This document shows positions 27,250 through 36,270 of a stretch of DNA of 57,047 nucleotides, piece by piece. Both the position numbers and the translations under genes were made by a program. Origin of the DNA: Gemmatimonadaceae bacterium (GTDB taxonomy: Bacteria > Gemmatimonadota > Gemmatimonadetes > Gemmatimonadales > Gemmatimonadaceae); NCBI GenBank assembly GCA_014377535.1, contig JACMPK010000086.1:1-57047 (forward strand). The letters are read 5' to 3'. The notes under the pieces were generated by a model, which worked only from the letters and a program-made list of their open reading frames with translations, made no database searches and was not told the DNA's origin. The first letter of the stretch is position 1. Each line of letters opens with the position of its first letter.

Positions 27250-27845
27250 TTCGGGGTGGCGCGCCGACGCCACCAGACAATGCCACCGACGATCACCACG
27301 ATCGCAACGGCGATCAGCCCCGACGAACGTGTCGCCGTCCCGATCAGCGACTGCAGCTGCTCGAGATTTTTCCCAAAACGGAAGCCCAGGTATGCAATGA
27401 TGCCGTACCAGATTGCTGAGGCGATGGCCATGGCCGGCAGGACCTGTCGCACCGGCACCTTGAGCGCGCCGGCGAAGGGCGGCACGATCGCGCGCACGCC
27501 GGGCAGGAAGCGGCTCACGAACAGGGCCCACGTGCCATGCGTCGCGTACATCTTCGCCACCTTCTCCTCGGCCGCCGCACCACCGAGGCGCTTCATCAGC
27601 GCACCGCTGCCGTACTTCCGTCCCACGAAATACATGCCCATCGCGCCAGCCATGTTGCCCGCCCAGATCGAGACCGACACAATGATCAGCGACCCGGAGC
27701 CGCGTGCCGCCAGAAAGCTGCCGACCCCCACGACCGTGTCGGCAGGAATCGGCGGAAAAACGTTCTCGGCGGCTGCGATGAGTGCAAGCGACGAATACAG
27801 CGCCCAGGGCGGCAGCGAGCCGAGCCACTCCAACAGCGCGGTCAC
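27246..27845 (-). CDS. DedA-family membrane protein
   Basis: 199 residues with about five hydrophobic segments. The DedA/SNARE-associated domain shows ENVFPPIPADTVVGVGSFLA near 27-46, GNMAGAMGMYFVGRKYG near 63-79 and FVSRFLPGVRAIVPPFAG near 108-125. The conserved membrane acidic and arginine residues are present. DedA proteins are thought to be proton-driven lipid-carrier transporters, including undecaprenyl-phosphate recycling. Starts 27 bases after ispF and overlaps xerD. Confidence 0.88.
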   Translation of the reverse strand: MTALLEWLGSLPPWALYSSLALIAAAENVFPPIPADTVVGVGSFLAARGSGSLIIVSVSIWAGNMAGAMGMYFVGRKYGSGALMKRLGGAAAEEKVAKMYATHGTWALFVSRFLPGVRAIVPPFAGALKVPVRQVLPAMAIASAIWYGIIAYLGFRFGKNLEQLQSLIGTATRSSGLIAVAIVVIVGGIVWWRRRATPK

Positions 27846-27872
27846 GCCGCCGCCGACCGGACCGGCGTCATG

Positions 27873-28874
27873 TCACGTCGCCTTGCGGACTGGGATGAGC
27901 GTGGCGACGGCCATGCAGGCAATGCCCTCGCCGCGCCCGACCCAGCCCATGCCCTCGTTCGTCTTCGCCTTCACGCTCACCGCATCGGCGGGAAGACCGA
28001 GCGCATGGGCCAGCGACAAGCGCATCGCGTCGCGATACGGCAGCAGCTTGGGTCGCTCGATGATGACGGTCAGGTCGACCTGTGCCACGCGCCATCCGCG
28101 CCGCTCCGCTGCCTGACAGGCGAGCCGCAGCATCTCGATGGAGTTGCGGCCCCTGTTCCCGGCGTCGGTGTCCGGAAAGAGCTCACCGATGTCACCGGCA
28201 CCGGCGCCACCCAGCACCGCGTCGGTCAGCGCATGACAGACCGCGTCGGCGTCGGAATGACCGATGAGCTTCACCTCACCAGGAATCTCGATACCGCCCA
28301 GGATCAGCGGCCCGCCCACGCCGAACCGGTGAGAGTCGTAGCCGATGCCGGTGCGCACCGGCAGCGTCGGCACGAACGAGGGCGGGAAAGTCACCTCGAG
28401 CATCTCGATGCCGGCCAGCGGATCAGGAGCACCGGGGTGACGCAGCACGCCACGGGCCTGAGGGAACACGCCCCAGAGCAGCGGCGGCGTCACGCCCGAC
28501 GCGGCCAGCAGCTTCCCCGCCCACGTGCGCAGGTCCTGCGCGCAGGCCATCAGCATGTCGGCGTCGGCGATGTCCGTCGCGCCGCACTGATCCGAGATGC
28601 GACCCGCACGTTCCAGCAGCAGCTCCGGCGCTTCTGCGATCTCAGGGTCCAGTTCCCCCGTGCGCGCGAGGTGAATGTCACGTCGCGCGTCGAGTTGCAG
28701 CGCCGCCGGATTTACACCGAGCATGCGAAGCGCCAGCCCCACACCCTCCGCTGACGGTTCCAGAAGCCCCAGCAGCAGGTGCAGCGACGAGAGGGTCTGG
28801 TCACCCACACGCTCCATCTCGACCATCGCGAAGTCGATTGCCTTACGTGCTGGAGCCTGAAACCGGACGGTCAT
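27873..28874 (-). CDS. ispF: Clp N-domain fused to 2-C-methyl-D-erythritol 2,4-cyclodiphosphate synthase
   Basis: About 333 residues; ordinary IspF is about 160. Residues 5-60 and about 80-135 look like the two helical repeats of a Clp_N domain (RFQAPARKAIDFAMVEME, LSSLHLLLGLLEP; then LLLERAGRISDQ, ADMLMACAQDL), as in ClpA/ClpC. From about 173 a complete IspF follows: GIGYDSHRFG with metal ligands D180 and H182, HSDADAVCHALTDA with H214, GELFPDTDAGNRG, VDLTVIIERPKLLPY and KAKTNEGMGWVGRGEGIA. It makes MEcPP in the MEP isoprenoid pathway. ATG 28874 lacks a clear ribosome site; the reading frame is uninterrupted through both domains. Confidence 0.88.
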   Translation of the reverse strand: MTVRFQAPARKAIDFAMVEMERVGDQTLSSLHLLLGLLEPSAEGVGLALRMLGVNPAALQLDARRDIHLARTGELDPEIAEAPELLLERAGRISDQCGATDIADADMLMACAQDLRTWAGKLLAASGVTPPLLWGVFPQARGVLRHPGAPDPLAGIEMLEVTFPPSFVPTLPVRTGIGYDSHRFGVGGPLILGGIEIPGEVKLIGHSDADAVCHALTDAVLGGAGAGDIGELFPDTDAGNRGRNSIEMLRLACQAAERRGWRVAQVDLTVIIERPKLLPYRDAMRLSLAHALGLPADAVSVKAKTNEGMGWVGRGEGIACMAVATLIPVRKAT

Positions 28875-28920
28875 GAACGGGGGATGAGAAGTGTGCGGAA
28901 CACAACGACGGTCAGACCGC

Positions 28921-29958
28921 TCAGGCGGCAGCGGCAGACGAGGCAAGCGGAAGAATGGAGTAATCCTGCCGGCGACGTGCCGCCGTGAAACCGGCATCAT
29001 GGATCAGGCGCTCGAGCTCGTCAGTCGTGGTGCGGTAGGTCGTGTTGGCGGCCGAGACGACGTTCTCCTCGATCATCAGCGAACCGAAGTCGTTGCAGCC
29101 GTAGCGCAGCGCCATCTGGCCCACCTTCATGCCCATCGTGACCCAACTGCTCTGCAGGTTCGGCACGTTGTCCAGTACCACGCGACTGATCGCGACGGTG
29201 CGAAGGTATTCTGTCGCGTCGGTCTTCTGCATGTGCGAGAATGACGGCGTGTTCTCCGGTTGCAGCGGCCAGGTGATGAATGCCGTGAACCCACCCGTCC
29301 GCGCCTGCAGCTCACGCACGCGATCGAGATGCTCGATACGCTCGGCGAGCGTCTCGCCGAGGCCGTACATCATCGTGACGGATGTCTTCATGCCTTCCTG
29401 ATGCGCGATCTCCATCATTTCCAGCCAGCGATCGGCGCCAGCCTTCTTGGGCGCTGCATAATCGCGCACGCGCTGCACGAGGATTTCGCCACCACCACCC
29501 GGGATCGAATCCAGGCCGGCGCTCTTCAATTCGCGAATGATCTCTCGCGGATCCATGCGGAACAGCGTGGCGAAAAAGTCGATCTCGCTCGGGCTGAATC
29601 CATGAATGTGGATCGGATGATTGCGCTTGATGTAGCGCAGGAGGTCCAGGTACCAGTCAAACGGAATGTACGGATTGTGCCCGCCCTGGATCAGGATCTG
29701 CACACCGCCCAGCTCCTTCGTCTCCTCGATCTTCTGCCCGATCTCCTCGAACGAAAGCGTATAGCCTTCGTGATGCTTCGGACGACGGGCGAATGCGCAG
29801 AATCCGCAGTCAGCCACGCAGACGTTCGTGTAGTTGATGTTGCGGTCGACGATGTAGGTGACCACACCTTCCGGATGCAGCCGTTCGCGCACCATGTCGG
29901 CCGCGAGGCCAAGTTCGAGCAGGGGGGCGTTCGTGTAGAAGTCCAGTATGTCGCGCAT
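28921..29958 (-). CDS. mqnC: Cyclic dehypoxanthinyl futalosine synthase (radical SAM)
   Basis: 345 residues. The radical-SAM cluster motif CX3CX2C (C47, C51, C54 in NVCVADCGFCAF) follows DRNINYTN. GGVQILIQGGHNP, HGFSPSEIDF, LDSIPGGGGEI and MMYGLGET are typical of MqnC. It cyclises dehypoxanthine futalosine in the chorismate-futalosine route to menaquinone. It lies six bases downstream of mqnA in an mqnE-mqnA-mqnC cluster. Confidence 0.94.
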   Translation of the reverse strand: MRDILDFYTNAPLLELGLAADMVRERLHPEGVVTYIVDRNINYTNVCVADCGFCAFARRPKHHEGYTLSFEEIGQKIEETKELGGVQILIQGGHNPYIPFDWYLDLLRYIKRNHPIHIHGFSPSEIDFFATLFRMDPREIIRELKSAGLDSIPGGGGEILVQRVRDYAAPKKAGADRWLEMMEIAHQEGMKTSVTMMYGLGETLAERIEHLDRVRELQARTGGFTAFITWPLQPENTPSFSHMQKTDATEYLRTVAISRVVLDNVPNLQSSWVTMGMKVGQMALRYGCNDFGSLMIEENVVSAANTTYRTTTDELERLIHDAGFTAARRRQDYSILPLASSAAAA

Positions 29959-29964
29959 GTTGCC

Positions 29965-30804
29965 TCAGGCCGCCGAGAGGAAGACGAGCGGCTGCGCCTG
30001 CAGTCGGCCCGTAGCATCCAGTCGGCGATAGAACTCGGTGAGTCCCCGCAGGTGCGGGAGCGAAAGACGATAATCCAGGCCGGACAGGTACGTCTCGCAG
30101 GTCGCTCGTGCCACGCCGGTCGCGAGCGCCGCCTGCGCGGCCAGCGAGGGCAGGTGCGCAATGCCCCAGTCACGCGACGCGATCAGCCGCGAGTGTACAC
30201 GCAACGCGTCTTCGACAGGCGTGGACCGCTGTGCCACCCAGACGGCGAAGACGAACGGAAGTCCCGTCCACTCCTTCCAGGCCAGGCCCAGATCCACCTG
30301 GTGCGGATATGCACGTGCGGCCTCGTTCGTTCCTGACGACAGCAGCAGCGCCGCATCGCCGATCACGAGTCGCGCGTCGTGCGGCTCACGCCCGAAGTTT
30401 TTGATGTCGGCGCTTTCCGCATCCGCGGCGACGAGTCGTGGTGTCACGCCCCAGCGCTCACTGAACAGCAACGACAGCAGCTGGACCGATGTCATGCTGC
30501 TGCGCGACACCAGCACGGTCGCGCCATCGAGCTCGGCGACCGGTCGCTTGCTGAACAGCATCACGCTGCGCACCGGCCCGTCGCACGTGATCGCGAGATC
30601 AGGCAGCAGGAGGTAACGGTCTGCATGCGCAGCGTATTCCACCGCACTCACCACGCTCACGTTCAGCGCACCTGCCGCCATCTGCGCGTTCAGCGCACTG
30701 GGCACGCCGTTGACGAGCGTTGCGTCCAGCGACACGATGCCGCGATCGACCGCACCGTAGACCGGGTACGTGTTGATGTAGGGAATCCGGCCGACGCGCA
30801 GCAT
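29965..30804 (-). CDS. mqnA: Chorismate dehydratase
   Basis: About 279 residues from ATG 30804, one base after the mqnE stop. It belongs to the periplasmic-binding-protein-like MqnA/MqnD family: RVGRIPYINTYPVY near 3-16, VNGVPSALNAQMAAG near 32-46, VSVVSAVEYA, VLVSRSSMTSVQL and VIGDAALLL. The WKEWTGLPFVFAVW block is also characteristic. It forms 3-enolpyruvyl-benzoate from chorismate, the entry step of the futalosine pathway. A longer TTG start at 30822 is less likely. Confidence 0.92.
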   Translation of the reverse strand: MLRVGRIPYINTYPVYGAVDRGIVSLDATLVNGVPSALNAQMAAGALNVSVVSAVEYAAHADRYLLLPDLAITCDGPVRSVMLFSKRPVAELDGATVLVSRSSMTSVQLLSLLFSERWGVTPRLVAADAESADIKNFGREPHDARLVIGDAALLLSSGTNEAARAYPHQVDLGLAWKEWTGLPFVFAVWVAQRSTPVEDALRVHSRLIASRDWGIAHLPSLAAQAALATGVARATCETYLSGLDYRLSLPHLRGLTEFYRRLDATGRLQAQPLVFLSAA

Positions 30805-30805
30805 G

Positions 30806-31978
30806 TCAGGCGGCCGCGCCAACGACGGCTGCAGGCGCTGCCTCGAACGTGCGGATCACGCGATAGAACGAATCGCGCTCGGCGGGTTCCTTTCCGGCAC
30901 CGCGAATCAGACGCAGCAGCTCCTGCAACGACATGCCCTGCTGCGTCTGTGCACCGACGGCATGATAGATCTTCTCCCGCACCACGGTGCCTTCAATGTC
31001 GTTCACGCCGAACGCCAGCGCGATCTGCGTCAGTGCCGTGGACACCATGATCCAGTGCGACTTGATGTGCTGGAAGTTGTCCAGATACAAGCGCCCGACA
31101 GCCAGGTTGCGCAGGTCGTCGAAGCCCGTCGTGCTGGTACCCTGCCGACCCAGCGTCACGCCAAGCGCGTTGTCATCCGGGTGATACGCGAGCGGGATGT
31201 AGGCCAGGAATCCGCCGGTCTCGTCCTGCAGGTCTCGCAGCATGGTGAGGTGCTCCACGCGGTCCTCGATCGTCTCCACATGCCCGTACAGCATCGTGCA
31301 GTTGCTGCGGATGCCGAGGGCATGCGCGGCGCGATGCACGCCGATGTAGTCGGCGCCACCCAGTTTCCGGTCGGCAATGACATCGCGCACCGCGGCACTG
31401 AACGTCTCAGCCCCACCGCCTGGCATCGTATCCAGTCCCGCCTCGCGCAGCGCGATCAGCACGTCGGTCCACGACATCTTCTCGATGCGTCCGATGTGCG
31501 CGATCTCGACCGCGGTCAACGCCTTGATGTGCACCAGTGGATGTGCTGCCTTCAACGCGCGGAACATGGTCGTGTAGTACCCGAGGCCCGCCTGCATGTC
31601 GAGGCCGCCGACAATGTGGAACTCGCGCGTCATGCTGTCCGAGGCCTGCGCCGCCTCCGCGAGCACCTGCTCGATGGAATAGCGATACGCACCCTCTTCC
31701 TTCGGCAGGCGCGCGTAGCCGCAGAAGACGCAAGTCTTCCGGAGCACGCACACGTTGGTCGGATTGATGTGCTGGTTCGACGCGAACGTCACCACGTCGC
31801 CATGCTTCGCCCGATTCACCGCGTCCGCCAGGTGTCCCACGCCGAGGAGATCGGGTGTCCTGAACAGCGTGATCGCATCGACGGCACTGAGGCGCTCGCC
31901 GCGCCGCACCTTCTCACCGATCGGGTGAAGCGCACCATCGCGCAAACGGTCGAGATGAATGGTCGGCATGGCAGACAT
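30806..31978 (-). CDS. mqnE: Aminofutalosine synthase (radical SAM), CX5CX2C variant
   Basis: About 390 residues from ATG 31978, with AGGAG ten bases upstream overlapping the fabF stop; a second ATG at 31969 is possible. The MqnE blocks are ASNQHINPTNVC, FHIVGGLDMQAGLGYY, KALTAVEIAHIGRIEKMSW, DTMPGGGAETF and FLAYIPLAYHP. It joins SAM and the MqnA product to give aminofutalosine. The cluster cysteines read C77, C83, C86, that is CX5CX2C, not the usual CX3CX2C; the codons were checked and no frame error is apparent. Confidence 0.92.
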   Translation of the reverse strand: MSAMPTIHLDRLRDGALHPIGEKVRRGERLSAVDAITLFRTPDLLGVGHLADAVNRAKHGDVVTFASNQHINPTNVCVLRKTCVFCGYARLPKEEGAYRYSIEQVLAEAAQASDSMTREFHIVGGLDMQAGLGYYTTMFRALKAAHPLVHIKALTAVEIAHIGRIEKMSWTDVLIALREAGLDTMPGGGAETFSAAVRDVIADRKLGGADYIGVHRAAHALGIRSNCTMLYGHVETIEDRVEHLTMLRDLQDETGGFLAYIPLAYHPDDNALGVTLGRQGTSTTGFDDLRNLAVGRLYLDNFQHIKSHWIMVSTALTQIALAFGVNDIEGTVVREKIYHAVGAQTQQGMSLQELLRLIRGAGKEPAERDSFYRVIRTFEAAPAAVVGAAA

Positions 31979-31985
31979 GCGAAGG

Positions 31986-33230
31986 CTACTCCTGATATCG
32001 CCGGACAGCGATGGACACGTTATGACCACCGAAGCCCGAGCTGTTGCTGACGGCCACGTGCACCGTGCGTTCCTTCGCCACGTTCGGCGTGATGTCCAGG
32101 TCGCAGTCGGGGTCGGGCGTCGTGTAGTTGATCGTCGGCGGGATGATGCCGTCGCGGATCGCCAACGCGCAGGCAATGAATTCCACCGAACCCGCTGCGC
32201 CGAGCATGTGCCCGGTCATCGACTTGGTCGAGCTGACGCTCAACCGGTCGGCATGATCGCCGAACACGGCGCGAATCGCGCGGCACTCGTTCGAATCATT
32301 CAGCGGCGTGGACGTGCCGTGTGCATTGATGTAATCCACTGCGGATGGCGGGAGGTCGGCATCCTGAAGGGCCAGCCGCATCGAGCGCTGCAGTCCCTCG
32401 TGGTTATCCGGCTGGCCGGTGAGGCTGTGGGCATCACCAGTGGCACCGTATCCGACAACCTCGCCATAGATATGAGCGCCTCGCCGCCGTGCATGTTCCA
32501 GCTCCTCGAGCAGGACTACGCCGGCGCCCTCGCCAAGAACGAATCCGTCACGCGTCGCATCGAACGGCCGCGAGGCATGCTGCGGGTCGTCGTTGCGGCT
32601 GGACAGGGCGCCCATGCTGGCGAATCCGCCGATGGACATCGGCGTCACGGCGGCTTCCGCGCCACCGGCGAGCATCAGGTCCGCATCGCCGTACATGATG
32701 GAACGCATGGACATGCCGATTGCATGCGCGCTCGTGGAACAGGCCGAGACCGTGGCAAAGTTCGGCCCGCGGCAGTTGAACTGCATCGAGACCACACCCG
32801 CAGCGATGTCCACGATGTACATCGGCACGAAGAACGGCGAAATGCGCTTCGGGCCGCCTGTCATGTAGTTCGTGTGCTGATCCTCCATCGTCTTCAGGCC
32901 ACCGATACCGCTGCCGATGATCACACCGCAGCGATCCGGGTCGAAGCCACCATCGGCCAGACCGGCATCGCGCATCGCCTGCACCGATGCGGCAACGGCA
33001 TACTGCGTGTACAGGTCCGCGCGCTTCGCTTCCTTGCGGTCCATGTACTGCGCCACGTCGAAGTCCTTCACTTCGCACGCGAAGCGCGTCGAGAACTTTT
33101 CCGCATCGAACTTCGTGATCGGCCCCGCGCCGCTCGTGCCGGCGCGGAGTGCTGCCCAGGTCGTCGCCACATCATTGCCGACAGGCGTGAGGCACCCGAG
33201 ACCAGTGACGACGACCCGACGTGCCCTCAT
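31986..33230 (-). CDS. fabF: Beta-ketoacyl-ACP synthase II
   Basis: 414 residues, thiolase fold. The Cys-His-His triad is C164 (VSACSTSAHA), H304 (NAHGTSTPLND) and H341 (STKSMTGHMLGAAG, with K336). RVVVTGLGCLTPVGN at the N-terminus and the SSGFGGHN loop near the end complete the family picture. It elongates acyl-ACP with malonyl-ACP. ATG 33230 shares one base with the acpP stop. It closes the rpmF-plsX-fab run in the same order as E. coli. Confidence 0.96.
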   Translation of the reverse strand: MRARRVVVTGLGCLTPVGNDVATTWAALRAGTSGAGPITKFDAEKFSTRFACEVKDFDVAQYMDRKEAKRADLYTQYAVAASVQAMRDAGLADGGFDPDRCGVIIGSGIGGLKTMEDQHTNYMTGGPKRISPFFVPMYIVDIAAGVVSMQFNCRGPNFATVSACSTSAHAIGMSMRSIMYGDADLMLAGGAEAAVTPMSIGGFASMGALSSRNDDPQHASRPFDATRDGFVLGEGAGVVLLEELEHARRRGAHIYGEVVGYGATGDAHSLTGQPDNHEGLQRSMRLALQDADLPPSAVDYINAHGTSTPLNDSNECRAIRAVFGDHADRLSVSSTKSMTGHMLGAAGSVEFIACALAIRDGIIPPTINYTTPDPDCDLDITPNVAKERTVHVAVSNSSGFGGHNVSIAVRRYQE

Positions 33231-33469
33231 CAGCTCTGCACCTTGGAGTTCAGGTACCCGAGCGCGTCGCCGACCGTACGCAGCTTCTCGGCATCTTCAT
33301 CCGGGATGTCGATATCGAACTCCTTCTCGAATTCCATCACCAGCTCGACGATGTCGAGACTGTCCGCGCCGAGATCCTCGATGAAGCTCGCTTCCGGCGT
33401 CAGCTTGTCGCGCTCGACACCGAGTTCGCGCTCGATGATGGTCTTCACCTTCTCCGTATGATCTGCCAT
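33230..33469 (-). CDS. acpP: Acyl carrier protein
   Basis: 79 residues, four-helix acidic protein. The phosphopantetheine attachment serine is S37 in [16 protein letters not shown], preceded by EASFIEDL. It carries growing acyl chains for the Fab enzymes encoded on both sides. GGAG stands about six to eight bases before the ATG. A 71-bp spacer separates it from fabG, which may hold its own processing or expression signal; only a small GAGAC/GTCTC hairpin is visible there. Confidence 0.97.
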   Translation of the reverse strand: MADHTEKVKTIIERELGVERDKLTPEASFIEDLGADSLDIVELVMEFEKEFDIDIPDEDAEKLRTVGDALGYLNSKVQS

Positions 33470-33540
33470 GTCCGCTCCGTGCGCTGGTTGAGTCGTGGGT
33501 GGGTCAGTCGAGACTGGTGGTGGGTCTCGAACGTCGAACG

Positions 33541-34278
33541 TTACATCACCATGCCGCCATCCACCACGATCACCTGGCCCGTGATGTAGGATGCGTGGTC
33601 CGAAGCAAGGAATGCCACGGCGGACGCGATGTCAGCCGGGCTCCCGAGCCGTTCCAGTGGAATCTGTCCTTCCAGGGCCTTCCGCTGCTCGTCGCCGAGT
33701 GCCGCGGTCATGTCCGTCGCAATGAATCCCGGGGCCACGGCATTGCACAGGATGTTCCGGGAAGCCAGTTCCTTCGCCACCGACTTGGTGAGGCCGATCA
33801 GCCCCGCCTTGCTCGCGGCATAGTTGGACTGCCCGCGATTGCCGATCACGCCGACCACGCTGCTGATGTTGATGATGCGACCGCTGCGCCGCTTCATCAT
33901 GCCACGCGTTGCGGCGCGGATCGACGCGAACGCGCCGCGCAGGTTCGCATCGATCACGCTGTCCCAGTCCTCGTCCTTCAGGCGCATGATCACGTTGTCC
34001 TTCGTCAGGCCGGCGTTGTTGACGAGGATATCCAGCGTGCCGAATGCCGCCTCGACGTCGCTCACCAGCGCCGTGACCTGTGCGGTGTCGCTCACATCGC
34101 AGGCGAAGCCCTTCGCTTCATGCCCGATCTCGGCTGCCGCAGTCTGCGCGCGCACCAGGTCACGACCCACGACGGCGACGCGTGCGCCGGCACCGGCGAG
34201 CGTCTCCGCAATCGCCCGGCCGATGCCGCGCGTGCTGCCCGTCACCAGCGCGACTTTCCCCCTGAGATCGATAAGCAC
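33541..34278 (-). CDS. fabG: 3-oxoacyl-ACP reductase
   Basis: 245 residues from GTG 34278, which shares one base with the fabD stop (TAGTG). Classical short-chain dehydrogenase: NADPH motif TGSTRGIG at 13-20, NNAG at 87-90, catalytic Ser at 139-140, and YAASK with Y153 and K157. It ends [12 protein letters not shown] as FabG does. It reduces beta-ketoacyl-ACP. The upstream in-frame extension is not homologous. Confidence 0.95.
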   Translation of the reverse strand: MLIDLRGKVALVTGSTRGIGRAIAETLAGAGARVAVVGRDLVRAQTAAAEIGHEAKGFACDVSDTAQVTALVSDVEAAFGTLDILVNNAGLTKDNVIMRLKDEDWDSVIDANLRGAFASIRAATRGMMKRRSGRIINISSVVGVIGNRGQSNYAASKAGLIGLTKSVAKELASRNILCNAVAPGFIATDMTAALGDEQRKALEGQIPLERLGSPADIASAVAFLASDHASYITGQVIVVDGGMVM

Positions 34279-35222
34279 TATGCGCCCTGGCTGACGAGGA
34301 TGGCTTCGAGGTTCGCGGCGGTGCCAGCCGGGAACACCGTGGCCGATGGCACGATCTTCCGGATCAATCCACCGAGCACATGCCCCGGACCGCACTCGAT
34401 GAACGTGATGCCCGGGTAGTCCGCTGCAATCCGCAGGATCGACTCGGTCCAGCGCACCGGCGCGGCAATCTGCTCGCTGAGCAGCCGGCGCGTCGTGCCG
34501 GCGTCGGTCACGGGTGCCGCGCTGACGTTCGCATAGATCGGCACCGATGCGTCGTGCATCGTCACATCGGCCAGTGCCGCATCCCAGCCTGCGCGCGCTG
34601 GGGTCATCAATGGCGAATGGAATGCACCGCTCACCTGCAACCGCATGCACTTGCGCGCACCGGCCTCCTTCGCAAGCACCATGGCGCGTTCCACACCCGC
34701 TACCTCACCGGAGATCACGACCTGACCCGGCGAGTTGAAGTTCGCCGGCACCACCACCCCCGCATCGATGCTCGCCTGAGCACAGATCGCCTCGATGGAC
34801 TTCGCGAGGTCACCGAGAATCGCCGCCATCGCACCGGGACGTTCCGCGCCTGCGGCGAGCATCACTTCACCACGTTTCCGCACGAGGCAGACGGCACTCT
34901 CGAAATCGAACGTGCCGGCAGCGACATGCGCGGTGAACTCACCCAGCGAATGACCCGCGGCGCAGCGCATGCTGGACCCGAAACACTCGTGCAGCACGCG
35001 CCACACAGCGACGCCATGCGCCAGCAGTGCCGGCTGGGCGTTGTGCGTCTCCATCAGCGTCTCGGCCGGCCCGTCGAAGCAGAGTGTCGAGAGCGAAAAA
35101 CCGAGCGCGGCGTCTGCGGCAGCGAACACGTTCCTGGCGGCGGGATAAGCGTCGATCAGGTCGCGTCCCATTCCGGGCTTCTGCGAGCCCTGGCCCGGAA
35201 AGACCAGCGCGATGTCATGCAT
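34278..35222 (-). CDS. fabD: Malonyl-CoA:ACP transacylase
   Basis: About 314 residues from ATG 35222, sharing one base with the fabH stop (TGATG). The N-terminal [13 protein letters not shown] lies at 7-19, with catalytic S92 in AAGHSLGEF, His in [10 protein letters not shown], and [14 protein letters not shown] near the end. It loads malonyl groups onto ACP for the condensing enzymes encoded next door. Confidence 0.95.
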   Translation of the reverse strand: MHDIALVFPGQGSQKPGMGRDLIDAYPAARNVFAAADAALGFSLSTLCFDGPAETLMETHNAQPALLAHGVAVWRVLHECFGSSMRCAAGHSLGEFTAHVAAGTFDFESAVCLVRKRGEVMLAAGAERPGAMAAILGDLAKSIEAICAQASIDAGVVVPANFNSPGQVVISGEVAGVERAMVLAKEAGARKCMRLQVSGAFHSPLMTPARAGWDAALADVTMHDASVPIYANVSAAPVTDAGTTRRLLSEQIAAPVRWTESILRIAADYPGITFIECGPGHVLGGLIRKIVPSATVFPAGTAANLEAILVSQGA

Positions 35223-36211
35223 CACAGGCGCACCACCAGGGAGCCCCACGTGAAGCCCGCACCGAAGGCACACAGCAGCACCGTGTCACCCTTTCGCACG
35301 CGGCCCGAAGTGATTGCCTCATCGAGTGCGATGCCGATGGAAGCGGACGACGTGTTGCCGAACCGGTTCACGTTCACGTACACCTTGTCCATGGAGATAT
35401 TCGCGTGCTTGGCCGTCGCTTCGATGATCCGAATGTTGGCCTGGTGTGGAATGAGCAGGTCGATGTCCTTGCCGGTGAGACGCGCGCCATCGAGGGCGCG
35501 GTCGCAGGCTTCGGCCATCGAGCGCACGGCGTGCTTGAACACTTCGCGGCCGGCCATCTTCACGTACGACGAGCGATCCTCGAGCACCTCATGGCTGAAC
35601 GGCGTCGCGGCGCCGCCGGAGGGGCGCCAGAGCAGCTCCGCCAGCGCACCATCGCTGCGCATGAAGGCCGACAGGATGCCGCGAGTGCCATCACCGCGGC
35701 GCACGATCGCGGCGCCCGCACCGTCGCCGAAGAGCACTGCGGTGCTGCGATCCTGCCAATCGATGATCGCGCTCATCTTCTCGGCGCCCACGACGAGCGC
35801 CGTCTCGATGGTGCCGGCCGCAATGAGTCCTTCCGCGACGGTCAGCCCGTACAACCACCCGCTACAGGCGGCCGACATGTCGAAGGCCGAGGCGCGCGTC
35901 GCACCAAGGGCCGCCTGCACGTCGGCGGCGGTGGACGGCAGCAGCCTGTCCGGCGTGGCCGTGGAGACGATGATCGTGTCGATCTCGGCGGCGGTGATGC
36001 CGGCTTTCAGCATCGCCTTGCGTGACGCATCGGCCGCGAGGCTGCACGTCGACTCGCCATCGCGCGCGATGTGGCGCTGATTGATGCCCGAACGCTCGAA
36101 GATCCATTCGTGCGATGTCTCGATGCCGATCGCAGCAAAATCGTGATTCGTCATCACGTGTCGCGGGACGCTGTATCCCGTACCTGTCACTGCCGCGATC
36201 GGACGCTTCAT
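35222..36211 (-). CDS. fabH: Beta-ketoacyl-ACP synthase III
   Basis: About 329 residues from ATG 36211, with GGGAG seven bases upstream; an in-frame GTG at 36217 is less likely. The catalytic triad is C116 (DMSAACSGWLYGL), His in LIPHQAN and Asn in NRFGNTSSASI. The N-terminal blocks VTGTGYSVP and ERSGINQRHI are typical. It starts fatty-acid synthesis by condensing an acyl-CoA with malonyl-ACP. 59 bases separate it from plsX. Confidence 0.95.
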   Translation of the reverse strand: MKRPIAAVTGTGYSVPRHVMTNHDFAAIGIETSHEWIFERSGINQRHIARDGESTCSLAADASRKAMLKAGITAAEIDTIIVSTATPDRLLPSTAADVQAALGATRASAFDMSAACSGWLYGLTVAEGLIAAGTIETALVVGAEKMSAIIDWQDRSTAVLFGDGAGAAIVRRGDGTRGILSAFMRSDGALAELLWRPSGGAATPFSHEVLEDRSSYVKMAGREVFKHAVRSMAEACDRALDGARLTGKDIDLLIPHQANIRIIEATAKHANISMDKVYVNVNRFGNTSSASIGIALDEAITSGRVRKGDTVLLCAFGAGFTWGSLVVRL

Positions 36212-36270
36212 GGCCACGCTCCCTGCAGGCGTGCGACACCGACGGTCGGATGTCCCACGCCCGCCCGGTG

